Part shown: positions 1 through 5,175 of the stretch, one piece after another | Position numbering within the stretch: position 1 is the stretch's first letter | Layout: the number at the start of each line of letters is the position of its first letter | From: Candidatus Cloacimonadota bacterium | Lineage (GTDB): Bacteria > Hydrothermota > E44-bin80 | Assembly (NCBI GenBank): GCA_004376305.1 | Contig: SOKD01000150.1 | Coordinates: forward strand, 1 to 5,175 | Length of the DNA stretch: 5,175 nt | Reading direction: 5' to 3' | The notes under the pieces: generated by a model | Told to the model about the DNA's origin: nothing | Database searches by the model: none | The model's input: the letters and a program-made list of their open reading frames with translations, nothing else | Made by a program: the position numbers and the translations under genes

Positions 1-1
1 C

Positions 2-1297
2 TCCACGTCTGAACCTAACGGCTTATTTGTTTACAGATCAACTGATGGCGGTGCTTCGTGGAACGGTCCCTTTACGGTCATTAACAACGTCCCGGGCGTT
101 TTCGAAGACAAGGAACTCATTGCATGCGATCGTTCCAACGGGCCGCACTCTGGCAATGTCTATGTTGCCTGGGCGCGATTTTTTACCACACAGATCCTCC
201 TGTCTCGTTCAACCGATGCAGGAAGCACATTCGTAGGTCCGGTGCAGGTAAGCGACTATTCCGGGGTGCAATGGCCGGTACCGTGTGTGGGTCCCAACAG
301 TGAGGTGTACGTTGCATGGGTGGACTATACACCGGGCTCTATTCTGTTTGACCGCTCAACAGACGGAGGTCAAACATTCGGAAGTGATATTACCGTACAG
401 TCTACCTCCTTTGTCTATGGATACATTTATGGAGATATTACGGTTTTCTCCTTCCCCGCAATGGACGTTGATATCACCGGTGGACCAAATAATGGCACTA
501 TTTATATTGCGTATATGGATGATGCGTCAGGGTATACCGACACTGATATCTATTTTACGAAATCCACAGACGGCGGTAATACCTGGACCTCAAGAGTGCG
601 GATCAATGACGATGTACAGGGAAACGGCTGTGATCAATTCCATCCCTGGCTCATGGTAGCGCCTGACGGCTCAATTATTGTCGTATTTCTTGATCGCCGT
701 CTTGATCCCGGTAACCTGTTGATGGACCTATATATGACCACCTCAATAGATGGCGGCACTTCATGGTCTGCGAATGAGCGTATCACCACGGTCTCCTCGG
801 ATCCAACTGCAGGACAGAAAACCATGCTGAGCGGCTTACCGCGGGAGGCATTTCCCATCAAGACAGAAGAACCCCTTATCCTCGCCGGACGCGCAGGGTT
901 ACTGGGTGAGTACATTGGCGTTGCCGCTTCCTCAATTGATAATATCCATCCTGTATGGACGGATACCCGTCTGGGTAACCAGGATGTTTTTACGGGATTC
1001 CGAATACAACAGTCGATTAGAGAAATTCCTTCCCCGGAAATTCAATGCAATACACTATCATTGTATCCAAATCCGTTTCACAATAAGGTATTCATACATT
1101 TGTCAATATCTGAATGCGAGCAGATTGCCCTTTCTGTTTATAACATTGCGGGTAGAAAAATAGCCACGGAGCTTCTTTCACTGAATCGAGGAGGGAAATA
1201 TTTCGTGTGGGATGGAACTGACCTGGCTCGTGGAACCTATTTCCTCTTCATACGAACGCCACAAATCACAAGATCATTTACTGTCCACAAGCTCTAA
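2..1297 (+). CDS. Secreted Asp-box (BNR/sialidase-like) beta-propeller protein with C-terminal sorting/FlgD-Ig-like tail, 5'-partial
   Basis: The frame is open from the left edge to tandem stops TAA TAG at 1295-1300, giving 431 residues; the N-terminus and any signal peptide are off the window. A GTG at 242 is internal, because the same frame upstream encodes two more repeats. Five Asp-box motifs (S-x-D-x-G-x-x-W/F) lie at 38-61 (STDGGASW), 209-232 (STDAGSTF), 356-379 (STDGGQTF), 563-586 (STDGGNTW) and 743-766 (SIDGGTSW). They typically mark blade turns of sialidase-type beta-propellers. A segment at about 905-990 (LGEYIGVAAS, then VWTDTR and GNQDVF) resembles the closing part of such propellers in secreted bacterial proteins. 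Residues from about 353 (nt 1058 on) form a tail with LYPNPF, SVYNIAGRKI, WDGTDLARGTYF and a final TVHKL, as in Por-secretion/type IX sorting domains or FlgD-Ig-like domains. It is therefore probably exported or surface-attached. Asp boxes also occur in non-enzymatic propellers and the catalytic residues cannot be assigned here, so sialidase activity is not claimed. It converges on the minus-strand cluster and is probably independent of it. Confidence 0.9.
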   Translation, partial: STSEPNGLFVYRSTDGGASWNGPFTVINNVPGVFEDKELIACDRSNGPHSGNVYVAWARFFTTQILLSRSTDAGSTFVGPVQVSDYSGVQWPVPCVGPNSEVYVAWVDYTPGSILFDRSTDGGQTFGSDITVQSTSFVYGYIYGDITVFSFPAMDVDITGGPNNGTIYIAYMDDASGYTDTDIYFTKSTDGGNTWTSRVRINDDVQGNGCDQFHPWLMVAPDGSIIVVFLDRRLDPGNLLMDLYMTTSIDGGTSWSANERITTVSSDPTAGQKTMLSGLPREAFPIKTEEPLILAGRAGLLGEYIGVAASSIDNIHPVWTDTRLGNQDVFTGFRIQQSIREIPSPEIQCNTLSLYPNPFHNKVFIHLSISECEQIALSVYNIAGRKIATELLSLNRGGKYFVWDGTDLARGTYFLFIRTPQITRSFTVHKL

Positions 1298-1300
1298 TAG

Positions 1301-1331
1301 GCAATGGAAGCACCTCTACATTTCCCATAGC
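1301..1331. terminator. Weak imperfect hairpin in convergent gap, possible bidirectional terminator
   Basis: The 39-bp gap between two convergent stop codons contains GCAATGGAA (1301-1309) and TTTCCCATAGC (1321-1331). They can pair over about eight base pairs with one A-A mismatch and one bulged C, leaving a loop of roughly 11 nt. Its position exactly between convergent genes fits a shared terminator, but no T-run follows it on either strand and the stem is short. It may be chance. Confidence 0.25.
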
Positions 1332-1336
1332 AATCA

Positions 1337-2062
1337 TTACAAATCAAAGTGGAATACCGCTGTTATTTCACTTTCAACAATGACTGTCCCCATTCTGGCA
1401 GGAATAAACTGAAGTGTTTTTGCCGATGCAATGGCAAGCGAATCTGCTTCCTGAACAAGCGGCTGGACAACGATAACATGCTTAACATCACCTTCTGAAT
1501 CCACAATGATTCTCAGAATTACCACCCCTTCAATCTCTTGCGCAATAAGTCCACTTGAATACGAGGGACTTACAAAATCCACAACTTTCGCCGGGCTATA
1601 ATTTTCAATTGTGTCTTTTTCCGGATATGAAAAGCTCACCCTAATTGCTCCGACATCCTCCATATCGACGATACTCTCGATTTTTATCGGTTTATATGAA
1701 GAAACCGAGGGCGTCCTGAACCGATAGTCCCTGAAAAGATTAAAAACAGCAATGTTAATAATTATTGCAATAAGGAGCGCAACCCGTATGGTTACAGGAA
1801 ACCAGGCAGATTCAGGTATCCGTTGTTTTTCCGTAATGCTATCAATGATGTTCTTTGCAAGGCTTGCATCGACTTCAATACGATGAGCATTCCCTATCAT
1901 CTTCTTCACCAGACCGAGTTTTTGATATTCATCCCTGCAAGAAACGCATATTTTCAGATGTTCCCTGATCCTCTCCATCATCGCCTGTTCAAGTTCACCA
2001 TCTAAGCAGGCTGATAACTCCGCTTTTATTTCTTCACAATCGTTCATTTCCCTGTATTCCAT
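1337..2062 (-). CDS. Transmembrane anti-sigma factor: zinc-finger (zf-HC2-like) domain fused to periplasmic TonB C-terminal domain
   Basis: The protein has 241 residues from ATG 2062. Residues 9-42 look like a zinc-containing anti-sigma domain: C9, then LDGEL (20-24), then H35-x3-C39-x2-C42. In this family such a domain wraps around and sequesters an ECF sigma factor. A hydrophobic stretch at about 90-110 is the single membrane helix. A linker of about 65 residues follows, without the long proline-rich spacer of classical TonB. Residues 166-241 match a TonB C-terminal domain: P166-S-Y, then EIEGVVILRIIVDSEGDV, then SLAIASAKTLQFIPA and a final AVFHFDL. The expected topology is anti-sigma domain in the cytoplasm and TonB_C in the periplasm. 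I chose the start at 2062 because GAGG lies 6 nt upstream. The frame also has upstream starts at 2143 (which would overlap the sigma gene by 50 bp) and 2074, and a downstream one at 2047, none with a better ribosome site. The gene is 31 bp downstream of the sigma gene, as expected for its cognate inhibitor. It could instead be annotated as an energy transducer TonB, but the Cys/His motif and the sigma neighbour argue for anti-sigma function. Confidence 0.85.
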   Translation of the reverse strand: MEYREMNDCEEIKAELSACLDGELEQAMMERIREHLKICVSCRDEYQKLGLVKKMIGNAHRIEVDASLAKNIIDSITEKQRIPESAWFPVTIRVALLIAIIINIAVFNLFRDYRFRTPSVSSYKPIKIESIVDMEDVGAIRVSFSYPEKDTIENYSPAKVVDFVSPSYSSGLIAQEIEGVVILRIIVDSEGDVKHVIVVQPLVQEADSLAIASAKTLQFIPARMGTVIVESEITAVFHFDL

Positions 2063-2068
2063 ATCTTG

Positions 2069-2072
2069 CCTC
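2069..2072 (-). promoter_or_regulatory. Ribosome binding site deciding the anti-sigma start
   Basis: The minus strand reads GAGG, then six bases (CAAGAT), then ATG at 2062. This is the best-spaced Shine-Dalgarno match among the four in-frame ATG candidates and supports the 241-residue form. Confidence 0.55.
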
Positions 2073-2093
2073 ATAGACCAGCACAATCCCCGT

Positions 2094-2657
2094 TTACTTT
2101 TTGAATATGTCTTCTTTTTCCAATCTTTTTCTCGCTGCTTCACGCGCCCTGTGTAACAATGACTTTACTGCTTTCCTGGAAATTTTCATCACAGCACCTA
2201 TTTGCTGGTACGAAAGACTCTCCCATTCTTTAAGAATCAGTATCTCCCTCATTCTCGATGGAAGATCGTACAGTACCCGCCTGACAACATTCTTCTCCTC
2301 ATTAATGCCAGCCCTCTGCTCAAGAGGAACAGCAGGATCTGGAATAACATCTACCAGTTCTCCGTTATACCGCTTGGTAAAGAGGGAAATAAAGGTTCTC
2401 TGTCTCCGTCTCTCTTTTTTGAGCCGGTTGAAAGCAAGGTTTCGCGCAATTTTCATCACCCAGACGGTAAATTTCTCTTTTTTTCTGAGCCGTTTGAACC
2501 CGGCACATGCCCGTAAGAAAGTATCCTGTGTTACATCTTTTGAAATTTCGTAATCTTTAACAAGCATATGTATGTAATTAAAAACATGCTTATAATTGTC
2601 TATGACAAATCTTTCAAATGTTTCGTTCACATTCCTGCTCTTGTTATTCAAAGACAT
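2094..2657 (-). CDS. ECF-family (sigma-70 group 4) RNA polymerase sigma factor
   Basis: This 187-residue protein has the two-domain layout and usual length of an extracytoplasmic-function sigma factor, which directs RNA polymerase to the promoters of an envelope or stress regulon. Region 2 spans about residues 14-85: a FERFVIDNYKHVFNYI helix, the DVTQDTFLRA core-binding motif (41-50) and the WVMKIARNLAFNRLKKERRR promoter-recognition segment (66-85). An acidic linker (about 99-120) leads to region 4 at about 123-180, with LPSRMREILILKEWESLSYQQIG and the helix-turn-helix ISRKAVKSLLHRAREAARKRL. No extra C-terminal domain follows. The start is uncertain. ATG 2657 is preferred, but no clear Shine-Dalgarno precedes it; TTG codons at 2669 and 2666 would add only three or four residues. 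An AAGGA at 2688-2692 lies about 30 nt away. The gene follows the C25 peptidase gene by 56 bp and precedes its probable anti-sigma gene by 31 bp, so the three are likely cotranscribed. Many ECF factors activate their own operon, but I see no convincing promoter for that here. Confidence 0.92.
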   Translation of the reverse strand: MSLNNKSRNVNETFERFVIDNYKHVFNYIHMLVKDYEISKDVTQDTFLRACAGFKRLRKKEKFTVWVMKIARNLAFNRLKKERRRQRTFISLFTKRYNGELVDVIPDPAVPLEQRAGINEEKNVVRRVLYDLPSRMREILILKEWESLSYQQIGAVMKISRKAVKSLLHRAREAARKRLEKEDIFKK

Positions 2658-2713
2658 TCTAATCAACAAAAAGTTCTGATTTTTTTTCCTTAAGTCGCAT
2701 CCATAGGTACTTT

Positions 2714-3793
2714 TTAAATGTAGCTAAGTGACGGATCTCCGTAGAGCTGAAATTCTAACAATGTTTTCTTGTCATCATCATCAAGAAAACCCTGCTCCCG
2801 TATCATTGTTCTGGCAAAATCAACCTTCGCATTCTTCAATGCGTCACCAAAAGGCACATTATTTTCAACATATGCAAGAAAGTATTTACCAATAAGGTCA
2901 GCTTCCCTGGAAGGAGGTGAGGGAGGACCATATGCAATTGCCGTAGAACCCACAAATGCAATCGCTCCCCGTGAAAGAAACTTCAATGCCAGAGATTCCT
3001 CTACTGATTTTCCGAAAATCCATGCACCATAACATGCTTCAGTGTAAACACAACTTCTTTTCAGCTCCGGTACCTCATCAGGCGTTATTGCAATGGGAAA
3101 AGCCGGAAATTCGGGTGGATCTCCTGGACCTCTCTGTCCATACCAATGTGCAGTTTCTTTTACGCCGTGAAGATTGAAATACAGGTATTTCTTTTCAAGC
3201 CACTCCTTCTTCAGTTCATTGGAACTGAGCGGAGGACAGCATCGCATCTGTATACCATCACTGATAGTATCAAAGACTGCTCTTGAAGCTTCTTTCCAGA
3301 TGGACGCGGAATATCCAAAACTTTTCTGGTAACCATTAGTGAGGTCGTAATATCGTATTGTTCTTTTGATTATATCAATAAAGAAATCATCCTGCTCGCT
3401 ATCTGCATCTGGAATTCTTCCCACCATACGTTGAGGAATTAAAAAATGTTCATCGCGGGATGCATACGGCGCATCGGTCAGTATCTCATCATCTTCATCC
3501 AGAGTAGGGTTAGCAACGTTATAAAAGGGTATAATCGTATGACCTCCCACAATGAGAATGCTCCCTTCCTCTGTTGAATCGTTGTCAACCGTATCAATAA
3601 ATTCCTTGAATAGATGCGGTTCGACATTCTTCAAGAAACTGAAAGTATTGAATTCATCCGGAAGAGAATCCAGGAATAATGCCGTTCCATCCTTCCGTTC
3701 CGCAAGCTCCTGGATAAGTGAAATAATCCGAGAACCCTTTTCCTTCCCGTATCTATCTAAAATATTCTTCTTATGCGAAATAATAAAATCCAT
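2714..3793 (-). CDS. C25 (gingipain-family) caspase-like cysteine peptidase, leaderless
   Basis: The protein has 359 residues and starts at ATG 3793 with GGAG 5 nt upstream. It has the clan CD caspase-hemoglobinase layout. A strand ending SILIVGGHTIIPF (78-90) precedes an acidic LDEDDEILTDAPYAS segment and a VGRIP motif (124-128), the family C25 pattern of a substrate-site strand before an 'sD.pY' region. The putative catalytic His209 lies in YFNLHG (205-210) and the putative nucleophile Cys254 in TEACYGAWIFG (251-261). These are followed by RGAIAFVGSTAIAYG and the C25-like ending LYGDPSLSYI. The fold also resembles CHAT peptidases, but the ending and the IPF/DAPY region favour C25. Unlike secreted gingipains it has no signal peptide, no long pro-domain and no C-terminal sorting tail, so it probably acts in the cytoplasm. 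It sits 65 bp after the NtrC-like regulator and 56 bp before the ECF sigma gene. That placement suggests a regulatory protease rather than a nutrient-scavenging one; this is inference. Substrate and cleavage specificity are unknown. Confidence 0.8.
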   Translation of the reverse strand: MDFIISHKKNILDRYGKEKGSRIISLIQELAERKDGTALFLDSLPDEFNTFSFLKNVEPHLFKEFIDTVDNDSTEEGSILIVGGHTIIPFYNVANPTLDEDDEILTDAPYASRDEHFLIPQRMVGRIPDADSEQDDFFIDIIKRTIRYYDLTNGYQKSFGYSASIWKEASRAVFDTISDGIQMRCCPPLSSNELKKEWLEKKYLYFNLHGVKETAHWYGQRGPGDPPEFPAFPIAITPDEVPELKRSCVYTEACYGAWIFGKSVEESLALKFLSRGAIAFVGSTAIAYGPPSPPSREADLIGKYFLAYVENNVPFGDALKNAKVDFARTMIREQGFLDDDDKKTLLEFQLYGDPSLSYI

Positions 3794-3798
3794 CAGCG

Positions 3799-3802
3799 CT
3801 CC
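3799..3802 (-). promoter_or_regulatory. Ribosome binding site of the C25-like peptidase gene
   Basis: The minus strand reads GGAG, then CGCTG, then ATG at 3793. This is a well-spaced Shine-Dalgarno sequence and fixes the start of the leaderless 359-residue form. Confidence 0.6.
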
Positions 3803-3841
3803 ACAACTCTCATAATTTCTTTATCACAGATTAAGAGGAAA

Positions 3842-3851
3842 GGATTAATCC
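3842..3851. promoter_or_regulatory. Perfect 10-bp palindrome GGATTAATCC between regulator and peptidase genes
   Basis: GGATTAATCC is self-complementary over all ten bases, with no spacer, and lies just past the stop of the NtrC-like regulator in the 65-bp gap. It has no loop, so it is unlikely to be a terminator; it could be an operator. I see no second copy nearby, and a 10-bp palindrome can occur by chance. Confidence 0.2.
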
Positions 3852-3858
3852 ACGCAGG

Positions 3859-5175
3859 TCAACTTTGATCTGGAAAGAGCTTTTTCATCTTTCTATAAAG
3901 CGTTGATGCATGTATTCCAAGCATCCTCGCCGCTCTTACTTTGTTACCTCCGCACTTTTTTATAGCATCACGAATAGCACTTACTTCAAGATCTTCGAGT
4001 GTTCGCTCCGCTTTTACCGGTATATCTGTATGAATAACAATGGAAATGTCCTTCTCCATAATTTTATCACCTTCAAGCAGAATCATTGTCCGTTCGATAC
4101 AATTTTCCAGCTCACGAACATTACCAGGCCAGTTGTATTCCATGAGCAAATCCATAGCACCTGCAGTAAATTCTTTGACGGGAATTTTCAGCCGTTTGGC
4201 AACATTTTTCGTAAATCGATCAATTAAAAGTGGAATATCCTCTTTTCTTTCTCGCAGCGGCGGGATATAAATTGGAATAACGTTGAGCCGGTAAAAGAGA
4301 TCCTCACGGAATTCTCCCTTTTTCACCGATTGCTCCAGGTTCTTATTGGTCGCGCCAATAATCCGAACATTCACTTTCACTGTTTTCGTATCCCCGAGCG
4401 GCACAATTTCCTGATACTGAAGCACGCGCAGAAGTTTCACCTGGACCTTTGGGCTCGTTTCGCCAACCTCATCAAGAAAAAACGATCCCTCATCAGCAAC
4501 CATGAATAATCCCTTTTTGTTCTGTACCGCTCCGGTAAATGCTCCTCTTTTATATCCAAACAATTCACTCTCCAGAAGCGTATCAGGAAGAGCTCCACAG
4601 TTAAGCGCCACAAACTGTTTATTTTTTCTGTAACTTTTCTTATGAATCCTTCGGGCAATGAGTTCTTTACCTGTGCCGGTTTCACCGTATATCATTATAG
4701 TAACATCTGTCCTTGCAACTTTATCGACAAGATCCAAAAGCTCTTTCATTTTCTTACTATTGCCAATTATCCTGCCTTCATCTTTTGTTATTTTGTCCTT
4801 TAGGAAAATATTTTCCTGGCGAAGCTGTTCCTTTTCGAATGCATTCCTGAGTCTGAATGTAATTTCATCAATTCGAAATGGCTTGGTAATAAAATCACTT
4901 GCCCCTCCCCTCAACGCTTCAATAACACTTTCGAATGTTCCATAGGCGGTAATTATAATTACAATGAGATCAGGATCATCTTTTTTAAGTTTTTTAAGGA
5001 GCTGCAAACCATCCATCCCTGCCATCTTTATATCCGTAATAACACAATGGTAGTATCGTTCCCTCGCACGCTCAAGTGCCTGGCTACCATTCAACGCTAC
5101 TCCAACTTCATAACCTTCTTTTTCAAGTGCTATCTTCAACCACTCAATGATGCCTTTTTCATCATCAACTATCAA
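3859..5175 (-). CDS. NtrC-family sigma54-dependent response regulator (REC-AAA+-Fis HTH), N-terminus a few codons off the window
   Basis: The frame runs off the right edge; the 438 visible residues begin at the (L)IVDDEKG of the first receiver strand, so only about 3-8 codons are missing, and the TTG at the edge is internal. Receiver domain (about 1-115): acidic pair D4/D5, phospho-acceptor D48 in VITDIK, T76 in ITAYG and K98 in TKPF. AAA+ domain (about 135-365): Walker A GETGTGKE (164-171), intact GAFTGA (211-216) that contacts sigma54, Walker B SFFLDEVGE (231-239), FREDLFYRLNVIPI and NWPGNVREL. C-terminal Fis-type helix-turn-helix (about 395-433): CGGNKVRAARMLGIHASTLYRKMKKL. All key residues are present, so it should be a phosphorylation-controlled ATPase that opens sigma54 promoters. 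Its kinase is not in the window and may lie just upstream, off the right edge. It is the first visible gene of the minus-strand cluster, 65 bp before the peptidase gene. Its targets are unknown, and I found no clear -24/-12 sigma54 site in the intergenic gaps. Confidence 0.95.
   Translation of the reverse strand: MIVDDEKGIIEWLKIALEKEGYEVGVALNGSQALERARERYYHCVITDIKMAGMDGLQLLKKLKKDDPDLIVIIITAYGTFESVIEALRGGASDFITKPFRIDEITFRLRNAFEKEQLRQENIFLKDKITKDEGRIIGNSKKMKELLDLVDKVARTDVTIMIYGETGTGKELIARRIHKKSYRKNKQFVALNCGALPDTLLESELFGYKRGAFTGAVQNKKGLFMVADEGSFFLDEVGETSPKVQVKLLRVLQYQEIVPLGDTKTVKVNVRIIGATNKNLEQSVKKGEFREDLFYRLNVIPIYIPPLRERKEDIPLLIDRFTKNVAKRLKIPVKEFTAGAMDLLMEYNWPGNVRELENCIERTMILLEGDKIMEKDISIVIHTDIPVKAERTLEDLEVSAIRDAIKKCGGNKVRAARMLGIHASTLYRKMKKLFPDQS

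Noticed and set aside
151..169. TGGCA...TTGC resembling a sigma54 -24/-12 promoter
   Set aside because: The GG and GC elements are 13 bases apart instead of 10, and the site lies inside a coding region on the plus strand with no gene starting after it.
634..915. 93-codon minus-strand frame inside the Asp-box gene
   Set aside because: No family features are visible and it is fully covered by the conserved propeller coding frame on the other strand.
242..1297. Sialidase-like gene starting at GTG 242
   Set aside because: The frame is open to the left edge and the upstream part encodes two further Asp boxes (38-61 and 209-232), so GTG 242 is an internal Val codon.
2101..2553. 150-codon plus-strand frame antisense to the ECF sigma gene
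   Set aside because: It lacks any recognisable domain and lies wholly opposite a well-supported sigma-70 region 2/region 4 coding sequence, so it is a shadow frame.
2659..2700. Programmed frameshift at the A8 run joining the leader frame to the sigma gene
   Set aside because: The sigma frame lies +1 (or -2) relative to the leader frame, not the -1 shift expected at an A-rich slippery site, and the sigma gene has its own start codon.
3793..3813. Six-codon frame ATG 3813 ending in TGATG overlap with the C25 start
   Set aside because: It is too short and has no good ribosome site of its own; the GGAG within it is better read as the Shine-Dalgarno of the peptidase gene.
3794..3858. Possible sigma70 promoter (minus-strand TTGACC near 3857 and GATAAA near 3820)
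   Set aside because: The two elements are about 31 bp apart rather than about 17, and neither has a partner at proper spacing. No promoter is supported.
3910..4270. Overlapping plus-strand frames opposite the AAA+ and HTH part of the NtrC-like gene
   Set aside because: They are antisense to intact conserved domains, have low-complexity composition and no recognisable motif.

Overview
The window looks like a Gram-negative-type bacterium with an outer membrane, probably from the FCB/Bacteroidetes-related group or one of the uncultured candidate phyla near it (Cloacimonadota, WOR-3, KSB1 and Zixibacteria are all possible). The basis is a secreted Asp-box protein ending in a 'YPNPF' C-terminal sorting/FlgD-Ig-like tail, a TonB C-terminal domain, a C25 (gingipain-family) peptidase fold and a sigma54 activator. 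I cannot place it more precisely from sequence alone. Base composition is moderate; by eye the left-hand gene is somewhat richer in G+C than the right-hand cluster.

Layout. Positions 2-1297 (+) hold the C-terminal 431 residues of a secreted Asp-box (BNR/sialidase-like) beta-propeller protein; its start lies off the left edge. A 39-bp gap (1298-1336) with a weak imperfect hairpin separates it from a convergent cluster in which every gene is on the minus strand. Read in transcription order from the right edge, the cluster is: a sigma54-dependent NtrC-family response regulator (5175-3859, missing only its first few codons off the window); a leaderless C25/caspase-like cysteine peptidase (3793-2714); an ECF RNA polymerase sigma factor (2657-2094); and a membrane anti-sigma factor whose periplasmic part is a TonB C-terminal domain (2062-1337). 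The gaps are 65, 56 and 31 bp with no evident terminator between them, so one operon is likely.

How it may work together. The sigma/anti-sigma pair is a classical transmembrane switch: a zinc-binding HxxxCxxC anti-sigma domain in the cytoplasm, one membrane helix, and a sensor outside. Two things are unusual: the sensor is a TonB_C domain, and a predicted cytoplasmic caspase-fold peptidase is encoded directly upstream of the sigma factor. A reasonable hypothesis, which is inference only, is that the peptidase helps release the sigma factor by cutting the anti-sigma factor or another inhibitor, analogous in logic to the Craspase (TPR-CHAT)/Csx30/RpoE arrangement of type III-E CRISPR. The leading regulator could place the cluster under sigma54 control. 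No CRISPR array, tRNA, rRNA or insertion sequence is visible, and no stretch over 300 bp lacks a gene.
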